DNA of 29,040 nt from UPXZ01 sp964634605. Lineage in GTDB: Bacteria > Bacteroidota > Bacteroidia > Bacteroidales > Paludibacteraceae. Where the stretch lies: NCBI GenBank assembly GCA_964634605.1, contig CAZWLJ010000041.1:1-29040 (forward strand). The letters are read 5' to 3'. Position numbers and translations under genes: made by a program. The notes below the pieces were generated by a model. That model was not told the origin of the DNA. It was given only the letters and a program-made list of their open reading frames with translations, and made no database searches. Below, one piece after another: positions 1 through 7,979 of the stretch. How positions within the stretch are numbered: the first letter of the stretch is position 1; each line of letters opens with the position of its first letter.

Positions 1-48
1 GACGAAATCGGATTTGCAATCACAGGTGTTTTCCAATCTAAGCATTAA
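1..48 (+). CDS. 3' end of an upstream gene, probably of the ExbB/Ton cluster (partial)
   Basis: Reading from base 1 gives 15 residues, DEIGFAITGVFQSKH, then TAA at 46-48. This looks like the tail of a protein that begins outside the window. In Bacteroidota the gene before paired exbD genes is usually exbB (MotA/TolQ/ExbB proton channel) or a small protein next to it, so that is the likely identity. Fifteen residues are too few to assign a family from sequence. About 97 bases without an obvious signal separate it from the first exbD. Confidence 0.4.
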   Translation, partial: DEIGFAITGVFQSKH

Positions 49-145
49 TTAGAATCTGATTGTAACAAACCAAGGTAATTTAATTTCAATTAAATTACTA
101 TCCTATTTATAATTGATTCATACAATTAATTTAAAGAAAGAAAAA

Positions 146-772
146 ATGCCAAAAATTAAAGTTAAAAGGAAAGATACGTGGATTGACATGACCCCTATGA
201 GCGACGTAATGGTATTATTGCTCACATTCTTCATGCTTACTTCTACGTTTCTGAAACCTGAACCAGTAACTGTAGCCACTCCGTTGTCCGTTTCAGAGAT
301 TAAAATTCCTGAAAAGAACATACTCTCAGTGTTGATATCTCCTACTGGTCAGGTGTTTTTGGATATTGACAATCCAAATGACAGAATTGCAGCTCTTGAG
401 AAAATGGCATCCGCTTACAATATACAGCTTACCGATAAGGAAAAATACGAATTCAGTATCGCCACATCCTTCGGTTTCCCAATGCAAAGTTTCAAGCAAT
501 TCATGGCTCTTCCCGAAGAAAAAAGGGCAGAAGAATTGCCAAAACTCGGTATACCAAAAGATTCAACTGACAATCAGTTCAAAGGATGGGTATTGGCTGC
601 ACGCGAAGTAAAAGGAAAAGAAATGGTTATAGCTATCAAAGCTGACTCAGAAACACCTTATACTTCTATTAAAAGTGTGATGGGTTCTCTTCAGGACTTA
701 AAAGAAAACCGTTATAATTTGATCACTTCACTCCGTGAAGTTGAAACGACACCTGCAAAAGCAGGAAATTAA
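146..772 (+). CDS. exbD: ExbD/TolR family biopolymer transport protein (first copy)
   Basis: Inner-membrane proton-channel partner that passes proton motive force to TonB. From ATG 146 the 208-aa protein begins MPKIKVKRKDTWIDMTPMSD and has one transmembrane segment at about residues 19-37 (VMVLLLTFFMLTSTF). The Asp of TPMSD (about residue 20) matches the conserved proton-path Asp at the start of the ExbD helix. The rest is a large periplasmic domain, so the protein is longer than the roughly 140 aa of proteobacterial ExbD. The frame stays open back to a TTG at 113, but ATG 146 follows an A-rich leader and gives the usual short basic N-terminus. It heads exbD-exbD-tonB. Confidence 0.9.
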   Translation: MPKIKVKRKDTWIDMTPMSDVMVLLLTFFMLTSTFLKPEPVTVATPLSVSEIKIPEKNILSVLISPTGQVFLDIDNPNDRIAALEKMASAYNIQLTDKEKYEFSIATSFGFPMQSFKQFMALPEEKRAEELPKLGIPKDSTDNQFKGWVLAAREVKGKEMVIAIKADSETPYTSIKSVMGSLQDLKENRYNLITSLREVETTPAKAGN

Positions 773-845
773 CCAGTAAATACGTTTCTTTCTTCACATA
801 AGCAGGAGACGGAAATGACAATAACTATTAAAACTTTATAAAGAT

Positions 846-1475
846 ATGATGCAAGTTGATTCCGGCGGCAGCGGAAAAAAAGGCGAACGTAAAAAAATGG
901 ATACCAGAGTAGACTTTACTCCTATGGTGGATATGATTATGTTGCTCCTTACTTTCTTTATGCTTGCCACGACTTTGAGTAAACCTCAAACCATGGAAAT
1001 AGCCTTGCCTTCAAAAGAAAAAGGGGATGAAAAAAACCAGACTCTTGCGAAGGCTTCAGAAGCTGTTACTCTCTATCTGGGAGCAGACAACAAGGTGTAT
1101 TATTTCATGGGTGAGCCCGATCTACAGACTCCCAACTTCCTGAAATCGACCACATTTGCTGCTGAAGGTTTAAGAAAAATAATTCTTGAAAAAAACCGGA
1201 AGGCCGTATCGCAGGTAAATGAGTTGAAAGACAAGAAACTGAGAATGCAGATCACTCAAGAGCAATATGATAAGGAGCTGAGTAAAATAAAGGTACAGGA
1301 CGGAACTCCTACGGTTATCATCAAACCGCTCGATAATTCCAACTATGACAACCTGGTTACAGCTCTTGACGAAATGCTGATAACAAGCGTAGGTAAATAT
1401 GCAATTACCGAGGTAGACGAGAATGATAAGAAGATTCTGACTAATTCCGGAGTGGAATTTACAGCTAAACCTTAA
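846..1475 (+). CDS. exbD: ExbD/TolR family biopolymer transport protein (second copy)
   Basis: Second ExbD of the cluster, 209 aa. A short polar cytoplasmic tail (GGSGKKGERKKMDTR) leads into VDFTPMVDMIMLLLTFFML, with the conserved Asp at about residue 29 just inside the helix (about 30-45). A periplasmic domain of about 160 residues follows. It differs from the first copy outside the helix motif, so the two probably form a heteromeric ExbD pair; this is inferred, though paired exbD genes are common in Bacteroidota. Two ATGs lie back to back (846 and 849), so the start is uncertain by one codon. tonB follows after 42 bases. Confidence 0.9.
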   Translation: MMQVDSGGSGKKGERKKMDTRVDFTPMVDMIMLLLTFFMLATTLSKPQTMEIALPSKEKGDEKNQTLAKASEAVTLYLGADNKVYYFMGEPDLQTPNFLKSTTFAAEGLRKIILEKNRKAVSQVNELKDKKLRMQITQEQYDKELSKIKVQDGTPTVIIKPLDNSNYDNLVTALDEMLITSVGKYAITEVDENDKKILTNSGVEFTAKP

Positions 1476-1517
1476 TTATTCTCCAGTAAAGTAACAGTTT
1501 TAAAAAACTAATAAATA

Positions 1518-2351
1518 ATGGCAAAAGACATAAATTTAACATCTGAGAAGTGGATTGATATGATCTTCGAGGGAAGGAATAAAAGTTACGGTGCATATAC
1601 GCTTCGTAAAAATTCCCCCAAAAGGCATACTTTTGCATTCCTTGCAGTTGTAGCTGCTGCATTCTTAATTGTTTTGGCTTCTATTGGGATTACCCAATAT
1701 AATAAAGCTAAAGAAGCAAGAGAAGCTATGACTGAGGTTTCAGAATTGTCAGATATAAAGCTCAATAAACCTGATGTTCCCGAAGAAAATGTGGTTAAAA
1801 AATTCGAAGCTCCACCTCCCGTTGAGTTGAAAAGTACGATCCAGTTTACTGCACCCGTTATCAAAAAAGACGAGGAAGTACCAGATGATCAGACAATGAA
1901 ATCACAGGAAGAGTTGGTGAAATCTGACGTTCAGATATCTATAGCCGACGTTAAGGGAACCAATGAGGAAACCGGTGTGGATATTGCTACACTTCAGGAA
2001 CACAAAGTCATTGTGCAGGAAGAAGTAGTGGAAGAAAAAGTATTCGAAATCGTGGAGCAACCACCCTCGTTCCCGGGAGGTGAAGCAGCCATGTACGAAT
2101 GGCTCAGTAAAAATATCAACTATCCGGTTATTGCTCAGGAAAACAACATACAGGGACGTGTTACCTGTCAGTTTGTGGTAGGACGTAACGGTGAAATTGA
2201 AGACGTAAGAGTAGTGCGCGGTGTGGACGCGAGCCTGGATAAAGAAGCAATCCGTGTAATCAGATCCATGCCAAAATGGATACCCGGTAAACAGGGTGGA
2301 AATGCGGTAAAAGTTCGCTATACATTACCCGTTCAGTTTAAGTTGCAATAA
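1518..2351 (+). CDS. tonB: TonB family energy transducer
   Basis: 277-aa TonB-type protein that links the ExbB/ExbD motor to outer-membrane TonB-dependent transporters. Residues 1-37 are cytoplasmic and contain the GRNKSYGAYTLRK stretch common in Bacteroidota TonB proteins. A transmembrane helix spans about 38-58. A Pro/Glu/Val-rich periplasmic linker (VEEKVFEIVEQPPSFPGGE) reaches about residue 190, and the TonB C-terminal domain follows (NINYPVIAQENNIQGRV ... MPKWIPGKQGGNAVKVRYTLPVQF). ATG 1518 is the first plausible start, 42 bases after the second exbD, so the genes are probably cotranscribed. Confidence 0.95.
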   Translation: MAKDINLTSEKWIDMIFEGRNKSYGAYTLRKNSPKRHTFAFLAVVAAAFLIVLASIGITQYNKAKEAREAMTEVSELSDIKLNKPDVPEENVVKKFEAPPPVELKSTIQFTAPVIKKDEEVPDDQTMKSQEELVKSDVQISIADVKGTNEETGVDIATLQEHKVIVQEEVVEEKVFEIVEQPPSFPGGEAAMYEWLSKNINYPVIAQENNIQGRVTCQFVVGRNGEIEDVRVVRGVDASLDKEAIRVIRSMPKWIPGKQGGNAVKVRYTLPVQFKLQ

Positions 2352-2377
2352 TACTTAATAAAACAAATCAAAAAAAT

Positions 2378-2432
2378 GACAAAATTTAATCAGTCTTGAA
2401 TTTTCAGGATTTGATTAAATTTTGTCTTGTTT
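2378..2432 (+). terminator. AT-rich hairpin after tonB
   Basis: GACAAAATTTAATCA (2378-2392) is a perfect 15-base inverted match to TGATTAAATTTTGTC (2412-2426), with a 19-base loop and a TTGTTT tail. It is AT-rich and long-looped, so it may be a weak terminator or attenuator separating exbD-exbD-tonB from the PstS-like gene rather than a full stop. Confidence 0.5.
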
Positions 2433-2524
2433 AACACAATAAAATCAGTTATTTCCACATTATAATTAATGCAGAAATTGATTCCATAAAAAACATTATA
2501 CCTATACCTGATTTTTTAAAAACA

Positions 2525-3466
2525 ATGAAAAAAGAAGCACTTCTTACAGTATTGCTGCTGTCGTTATTAATGATGACCGCATGCGGCAAAAAAGCCAGGA
2601 ATAGCGAAAACTCTAACACGATGACCAGCGGTTATATAAAAATAGCCGTAGATCAGACTGTACAAAACGTGATGCAGAACGAAATAGAGGTTTTTCAAAA
2701 TTTATACCCGGTAAAGATAGAACCTATTTATACTTCCGAACAGGAGGCAATTGAACTTCTGAAAAAGGATAGCGTACGTTTTGCAGTCACTGCCCGTAAA
2801 TTAACTCAGGCAGAACTCAATTTTTTTCACGAAAAAACATTTCAACCCGAAGTTATCAGGATAGCTATTGACGGAGTAGCCATCATAACCCATCCAGCTA
2901 ACAAAGACTCCGTAATCAGCGTTAAAGACATGCAGCGCATTCTCACCGGTGAAGTAACTCAATGGAATCAGATTTATCCGGGCTCAAAACTGGGAAAGAT
3001 ACAGGTTGTATTTGATAATACCAATTCAAGCATCGTACGCTACGCCAACGACTCGATCTGCCGTGACAAACCACTTTCACGCAATCTGAGCGCTCTCGAA
3101 CTGAACGAGGAAGTGGTAGAGCATGTGGCTAAGGTACCAAATTCGCTGGGACTTATCGGAGTGAACCATATAAGCGATATGAACGACTCGCTGGTAGTTG
3201 ATTTTACCTCCAAAATTCGCGTTATGAAAGTTTCATACGATGATAAAGCGAATGCTGAAAACAGTGTTCAGCCTCTTCAGTACTATTTGTACAATGGAGA
3301 ATATCCGTTCAGACGTGCTATTTTTATATTATTGAATGATCCGCGCGGCGAATTACCTAAAGGATTTACCCGTTTCATTATCGGAGATAAAGGGCAGCGT
3401 ATCATCAAACGGACAGGTCTTTTACCTTCAACCATGCCTATACAGGCTGTGAAGATTGTAAATTAG
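2525..3466 (+). CDS. PstS-like phosphate-binding (PBP family) lipoprotein
   Basis: 313-aa periplasmic binding protein of the PstS/PBP-like family. The signal peptide ends in a lipobox (MTAC, Cys at residue 20), so it should be lipid-anchored. The PstS-like fold shows in VRFAVTARKLTQAELNFF, the conserved AIDGVAIITHPANKDSVISV segment, the LTGEVTQWNQIYPGSK motif and the C-terminal ILLNDPRGELPKGFTRFI stretch. No pstC, pstA or pstB permease or ATPase gene is next to it; it sits between tonB and a TPR gene instead. It may therefore serve as a binding or sensing lipoprotein linked to Ton-dependent uptake rather than a classical ABC phosphate importer; that role is inferred from context. Confidence 0.85.
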   Translation: MKKEALLTVLLLSLLMMTACGKKARNSENSNTMTSGYIKIAVDQTVQNVMQNEIEVFQNLYPVKIEPIYTSEQEAIELLKKDSVRFAVTARKLTQAELNFFHEKTFQPEVIRIAIDGVAIITHPANKDSVISVKDMQRILTGEVTQWNQIYPGSKLGKIQVVFDNTNSSIVRYANDSICRDKPLSRNLSALELNEEVVEHVAKVPNSLGLIGVNHISDMNDSLVVDFTSKIRVMKVSYDDKANAENSVQPLQYYLYNGEYPFRRAIFILLNDPRGELPKGFTRFIIGDKGQRIIKRTGLLPSTMPIQAVKIVN

Positions 3467-3557
3467 TACTAAATACAGCTTAAAGGATGTTTTGGTACAA
3501 AATTTGGTAAATACACATTAAAACAGAAATAAATACTAACAATTATATTAAAGAAAA

Positions 3558-5150
3558 ATGAAAAAAGGAATGATTTTGACAATGTTTGTGGCACTTTTTA
3601 CCATGTTGTCTGCAAGCAATAAAACAGCGATTGATTATTACGAATCCGGAGATATGAAAAAAGCCAAATCTCTGTTTTTAGCCTCAGCAAATCTTGATGC
3701 AATAGATTATTATTATCTGGGAATGATTAATCTGAAAGAAAACAATAAAAATGCGGCAAGTGAGTCTTTTAACAAAGGATTAAAAGCCGATCCGGCCAAT
3801 CTTTTCAATAGTGTAGGTCTGGCAGCTATTCAGCTGGCTACCGATCCTAAAACAGCTGAAAAAGCACTCAAGGCAATCAGCAGCAATAAACTGTATAAGA
3901 AAGATCCGAAAATGCAGGTAGCTATTGCAGAAGTGTTTGCTTTGATTAATAATAAGCCGCTTACTGATATGTTTCTGGCTAAAGCCAAGAAAGCCGACAA
4001 AAAGAGTGCTCTTCCCTACATTCTGGAAGGCAATCAGATGATGGCACAGGGAAAAAACAATGAGGCTGCTGTAAGTTTTGAAAATGCCGTTTATTTCGAT
4101 CCGAATTCAAAAATCGCGCTTGTCAAACTCGCACAGCTTTATGTAGGCACCAGAAAACAAATTGCTTTCGATTATCTGGATAAAACAACTTCGCTAGATC
4201 CAAACTACGAATACGGATGGAAAACTCAGGCTGACCTTCGTTATAAAAACGGTTTTTATCCCGAAGCTAAAAAAGCGTTTGAAAAATATATGAGCCTTAT
4301 TAATCCGCAACCGGATGATTATCAGACTTATGGTGAGATACTTTATTTCAACAAAGATTATCAGGGCTCGCTTGAAGCATTAGCAAAAGCACCGGTTAAT
4401 ACCGTAACTAATCGTCTGAAAATGTACAGTCTGCATGATTTGAGCAAATTCGAAGAAGCTATTCCGATTGCTGAAACACTTGTAAACACTACCAGTGCCT
4501 CTGAACTGATTTTCCAGGATTATGCTTTCTTTGCCGATATGCTCAACAAGAAAAAGGACTACAACAACGCAGCAAAGTATTTTGAATTAGCTTATAAAAC
4601 GGATACAACCAAGGTAGCTACCATTACGGATATTGCAAGGGCTTATGACCGGGCTAAAAATTATCCGAAAGCTATTGAGTACTATCAGAAAGCAATAGAT
4701 ATTAATCCAGCACATTCGATGGCCGACATTTATTCACTCGGAGCATCATATTACAGTGCAGGAACCGACGCGGTATCGATTCCGGATATATTGAAACGCA
4801 ACGAATACCTTACAAAAGCAGCAGAAGTTTTTGGAAAAATGGCTACAACTTTTCCTGAACATTATTTAGGTTATCTTTCGCAGGCACGTGCCAACTCGGC
4901 ATTAGATCCTGAAACAACCCAGGGACTCGCGAAACCATATTACGAAAAAGCTCTTGCAATCATGCTGCCCAACCTGGCTGAACGCAAAAACGATATAATG
5001 GAAGTATATCAGTACATGGGTATCTACTTCCTGAAAAAGGATGACTATCAGCAATCAAGAACTTACTGGGTAAAAGTACTCGAACTCGATCCTCAGAATG
5101 CAATTGCAAAACAGGTAATTACAAGCATTGACTCAGTAAAGAGAAAATAA
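3558..5150 (+). CDS. Tetratricopeptide repeat (TPR) exported protein
   Basis: 530-aa protein with an N-terminal signal peptide (MKKGMILTMFVALFTMLSAS) followed by helical TPR units almost throughout. Clear repeats include AIDYYYLGMINLKENNKNAA, KNYPKAIEYYQKAIDINPAH and a last unit DDYQQSRTYWVKVLELDPQN. TPRs are protein-protein scaffolds and no catalytic motif is visible. It lies 91 bases after the PstS-like gene and ends at a strong terminator, so it is probably the last gene of the Ton-linked cluster. A periplasmic scaffold for the TonB/ExbBD machinery or its substrates is possible but unproven. Confidence 0.85.
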   Translation: MKKGMILTMFVALFTMLSASNKTAIDYYESGDMKKAKSLFLASANLDAIDYYYLGMINLKENNKNAASESFNKGLKADPANLFNSVGLAAIQLATDPKTAEKALKAISSNKLYKKDPKMQVAIAEVFALINNKPLTDMFLAKAKKADKKSALPYILEGNQMMAQGKNNEAAVSFENAVYFDPNSKIALVKLAQLYVGTRKQIAFDYLDKTTSLDPNYEYGWKTQADLRYKNGFYPEAKKAFEKYMSLINPQPDDYQTYGEILYFNKDYQGSLEALAKAPVNTVTNRLKMYSLHDLSKFEEAIPIAETLVNTTSASELIFQDYAFFADMLNKKKDYNNAAKYFELAYKTDTTKVATITDIARAYDRAKNYPKAIEYYQKAIDINPAHSMADIYSLGASYYSAGTDAVSIPDILKRNEYLTKAAEVFGKMATTFPEHYLGYLSQARANSALDPETTQGLAKPYYEKALAIMLPNLAERKNDIMEVYQYMGIYFLKKDDYQQSRTYWVKVLELDPQNAIAKQVITSIDSVKRK

Positions 5151-5170
5151 CTATCCAATCTCCTGAATAT

Positions 5171-5201
5171 AAAAAAAGGCTGCTTCCGGGCAGCCTTTTT
5201 T
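5171..5201 (+). terminator. Rho-independent terminator of the Ton/TPR cluster
   Basis: A GC-rich hairpin (AAAAGGCTGC / GCAGCCTTTT around a TTCCGG loop) is followed by a run of six Ts, about 20 bases after the TPR stop codon. Confidence 0.9.
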
Positions 5202-5218
5202 GCGTGAATAAATTGTAT

Positions 5219-5226
5219 TAACTTTG
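5219..5226 (+). promoter_or_regulatory. Bacteroidota -7 promoter element (TAACTTTG) before the M16 peptidase
   Basis: The exact TAnnTTTG consensus lies just after the upstream terminator. A TTTG at 5199-5202 could be the -33 box, although the 16-base spacer is short and the box overlaps the terminator T run. The expected transcription start near 5233 rules out the TTG at 5224 as a start codon. Confidence 0.65.
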
Positions 5227-5253
5227 CAGACAATTTTTTTAGAAATTAAATAT

Positions 5254-6477
5254 TTGGAAAATTACAATACATATCAGCTTGATAACGGGCTCAGAGTAAT
5301 TCATTTGCATCAGGAATCGTCTGTTTCGTATTGCGGAGTCATCGTTAATGCAGGTTCGAGAGACGAGAAGGGCGATGAACTGGGAATGGCACACTTTATC
5401 GAACACATGTTGTTCAAGGGAACCAGCAAAAGACGATCTTCCCAGATTATCAACAGACTCGAAGACGTAGGCGGAGAATTGAATGCCTATACTTCAAAGG
5501 AAGAAACCGTGTTATACGCTGGATTCCTGAGTGAATATACCGAACGAACCATTGAATTGATCAGCGACCTGATACAACACTCGGTATTTCCCGAATCGGA
5601 AGTAAGTAAAGAGCTGGTGGTCATTCAGGATGAAATAAAATCTTATAAGGATATACCCTCCGAATTGATATACGACGACTTTGAGGAGATGCTTTTTGAT
5701 TCTAATCCGATGTCGCATAATGTATTGGGTAAAAGCGAGATTCTGGATACCTTCACTTCAGGTAAAGCACTGGAATTTTATCATACGTATTACCAGCCGG
5801 AGAATATGGTTTTCTTCTCGCTTGGCAGCACGGATATGCAGAAAATTGTCAAATGGGTGTCGAAGTATTTTCACTTTCATCAAAAAGGCACTTGTAATCA
5901 TGTCCGTATAGCTCCTGAGGTTCCCGCTTTCGAAAAGAAAATATTCAACAGGGATACGCATCAGGTACATTGCCTGATAGGAGCCAGGGCATACGATATT
6001 TATCATCCTGAAAGAATGACTATGTATCTGCTCAACAATATTCTGGGCGGACCAGGCATGAACAGTCTGCTGAATCTTTCGTTGCGCGAACGTAACGGGC
6101 TGGTTTATTCCGTTGAATCTACTTTTCAGTCATTTACCGATTGTGGATGGTGGGGAGTATATTTTGGTACTGACCCTGAAAATGTACGTAAATGTGAAAA
6201 ACTGGTAATCGGAGAACTGGCAAAATTGTGTGAAAATAAAATCTCCGAATCAAAACTAAAGAAGTATAAGCTACAGCTTATGGGGCAACTGGCTATAGCT
6301 GCAGAAAACAAAGAAAATATGGCGCTTTCGCTGGGGAAAAGCTATCTCCGCTATGGGAAATTTGACAACAACGAACAGATCAGGAAAAAAATTGAAGCCA
6401 TTACCCCCGAACGTATGTTGCTGGTAGCCAGAGAAATTTTTGACGTGAATAAATTGTCTGTGCTGAAGTACACCTGA
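5254..6477 (+). CDS. M16 family zinc peptidase (processing-peptidase type)
   Basis: About 407-aa M16 (pitrilysin/mitochondrial processing peptidase-like) metallopeptidase. The inverted zinc motif HFIEH lies at about residues 47-51, after NAGSRDEKGDELGMA and before MLFKGTSKR. Downstream, KSYKDIPSELIYDDF lies in the first domain and GGPGMNSLLNLSLRERNGLVYS is the C-terminal domain signature. No signal peptide is visible, so it is probably cytoplasmic. There is no in-frame ATG before the zinc motif. The TTG at 5224 lies inside the -7 promoter element, so TTG 5254 (giving MENYNTYQLDNGL) is the best start, though the ribosome site is weak. The O-methyltransferase ATG follows its stop by four bases, indicating an operon. 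Confidence 0.88.
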   Translation: MENYNTYQLDNGLRVIHLHQESSVSYCGVIVNAGSRDEKGDELGMAHFIEHMLFKGTSKRRSSQIINRLEDVGGELNAYTSKEETVLYAGFLSEYTERTIELISDLIQHSVFPESEVSKELVVIQDEIKSYKDIPSELIYDDFEEMLFDSNPMSHNVLGKSEILDTFTSGKALEFYHTYYQPENMVFFSLGSTDMQKIVKWVSKYFHFHQKGTCNHVRIAPEVPAFEKKIFNRDTHQVHCLIGARAYDIYHPERMTMYLLNNILGGPGMNSLLNLSLRERNGLVYSVESTFQSFTDCGWWGVYFGTDPENVRKCEKLVIGELAKLCENKISESKLKKYKLQLMGQLAIAAENKENMALSLGKSYLRYGKFDNNEQIRKKIEAITPERMLLVAREIFDVNKLSVLKYT

Positions 6478-6481
6478 TTTG

Positions 6482-7111
6482 ATGATGACGCTTGACGATT
6501 ACATATTGCAACACATTGATGACGAGCCCGATTACCTGGCAGCTATCAACCGAAGCACGTGGGTAACGCAAATGAATCCGCGGATGTGTTCCGGACACCT
6601 CCAGGGACGGGTGCTGAGTATGATAGCAAAAATGATTCGACCGGTAAATATACTCGAAATAGGCACATTTACGGGATATTCAGCGCTTTGTTTTGCCGAG
6701 TCGCTACCTCACGACGGATGTCTGGATACAATCGAAATCGACGATGAACTTGAGGAATTTATCCGGGATAATTTCAGCAAATCACCCCTGGGAGGCAAGA
6801 TTAATCTGCACATCGGCGATGCTCTGGAGATTATTCCTGCTCTTCAAAGGATGTATGACCTTGTTTTTATTGATGCCGATAAATGCCAGTACAGAATGTA
6901 TTATGAAGCTGTCATCCCTAAAGTGAACTCCGGCGGCTTTATCATCGCCGACAATACAATTTGGGCCGGTAAAGTGATTGAGAATGTATCGTCATCGGAC
7001 AAACAAACAAAGGAAATAATACGTTTCAACGACCGCATTAAAGCAGACAAACGCGTTGAGAAAGTCATTCTGCCACTACGCGACGGTTTAACAATTATAC
7101 GGAAAAAGTAG
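6482..7111 (+). CDS. SAM-dependent O-methyltransferase (family 3, COMT-like)
   Basis: 209-aa class I methyltransferase of the cation-dependent catechol/caffeoyl-CoA O-methyltransferase family. The SAM-binding motif is ILEIGTFTGYSALCFAE, followed by the acidic DTIEIDDE strand. IGDALEIIP and DLVFIDADK give the metal-binding Asp, and GGFIIADNTIWAGKV the second metal ligand pair. The natural substrate cannot be read from sequence. ATGATG at 6482/6485 follows the M16 peptidase stop by four bases, so the two are likely translated from one message. The frame also opens at TTG 6479, but ATG is preferred. Confidence 0.88.
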   Translation: MMTLDDYILQHIDDEPDYLAAINRSTWVTQMNPRMCSGHLQGRVLSMIAKMIRPVNILEIGTFTGYSALCFAESLPHDGCLDTIEIDDELEEFIRDNFSKSPLGGKINLHIGDALEIIPALQRMYDLVFIDADKCQYRMYYEAVIPKVNSGGFIIADNTIWAGKVIENVSSSDKQTKEIIRFNDRIKADKRVEKVILPLRDGLTIIRKK

Positions 7112-7154
7112 TTCGTTTTTTCACTTTTATGATTCTTAATTCAAAAAAGCAGAT

Positions 7155-7562
7155 ATGAGTAAATTCATTTTTGAACTCGATTTCAAGGTGCGCGATTACG
7201 AGTGCGATTTACAGGGAATAGTCAATAACTCTGTATATCAGAATTACCTGGAACATGCGCGTCATGAGTTTTTATTAAGCAGAAATGTAAGTTTTTCAGA
7301 GCTTCATGATGCGGGAGTTGATGCAGTTGTGGCACGGGTAGAGATAGCGTACAAAAACTCCCTGCGGTCCAGGGATGAATTTATCTGCAGGCTTAACGTA
7401 AAAAAAGAAGGAGTGAAGTATGTTTTCCATCAGGCTATTTACCGGAAACCGGACAACAAGCTTTGTGTCACGGCAAAAGTCACTACTGTGGTGGTGATAG
7501 ATGGTAAACTGGTTTCGCAGTATGACGTCTTTGATAGTTTGGTATCAGAAAGTGAGCGTTGA
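7155..7562 (+). CDS. Acyl-CoA thioesterase, 4HBT/YbgC-FadM type
   Basis: 135-aa single hotdog-fold protein of the 4-hydroxybenzoyl-CoA thioesterase family. The diagnostic stretch is near the N-terminus: ECDLQGIVNNSVYQNYLEHA, with the catalytic-type Asp of the D-x-x-G-x-V-N-N motif and the YxxYLExAR helix. These small cytosolic enzymes hydrolyse acyl-CoA thioesters; the acyl chain preference is not predictable here. It starts 43 bases after the methyltransferase and continues the rightward gene string. Confidence 0.88.
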   Translation: MSKFIFELDFKVRDYECDLQGIVNNSVYQNYLEHARHEFLLSRNVSFSELHDAGVDAVVARVEIAYKNSLRSRDEFICRLNVKKEGVKYVFHQAIYRKPDNKLCVTAKVTTVVVIDGKLVSQYDVFDSLVSESER

Positions 7563-7608
7563 AACAACTTTTTGAGGTGTTTATTTGTTTGAAAGTAAAT
7601 TGAACAGA

Positions 7609-7929
7609 ATGAGTATGAATGAATTTTTAGAAAAAGAAGAAAGAATTGTCCGGATGCTTCGAACCGTTTTCGATCCCGAGATACCTGTAAATATTTATGA
7701 TCTCGGTTTGATTTACAGAATAGAGGTCAAAGATGATGGAGTCGTTGATATAGATATGACGCTTACTGCACCCAATTGCCCTGCTGTGGATTTTATCGTG
7801 GAAGATGTAATTATGAAAGTTGAGAGCGTAGAAGGCATTCAGAAAGCCAATGTGAATATCGTTTTTGACCCACCTTGGGATAAAGATATGATGACTGAGG
7901 AAGCCCGGCTCGAACTGGGATTTTTGTAA
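7609..7929 (+). CDS. SufT-like (MIP18/DUF59) iron-sulfur assembly factor
   Basis: About 106-aa single-domain MIP18/DUF59 protein, a group that helps mature Fe-S proteins (SufT, PaaD and Cia2 relatives). The family signature is complete: FDPEIPVNIYDLGLIYRI, MTLTAPNCPAVDFI with the conserved Cys, and VNIVFDPPWDKDMMTEEAR. ATG 7609 is preferred over the TTG at 7585; ATG 7615 is also possible. No other suf gene is adjacent. It may share a transcript with the thioesterase 46 bases upstream and lpxH 50 bases downstream. Confidence 0.87.
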   Translation: MSMNEFLEKEERIVRMLRTVFDPEIPVNIYDLGLIYRIEVKDDGVVDIDMTLTAPNCPAVDFIVEDVIMKVESVEGIQKANVNIVFDPPWDKDMMTEEARLELGFL

Positions 7930-7979
7930 ATCTATTGAGTTAATGTATTTACATTCAATATGTTAAAGTTGTTTCTTTG

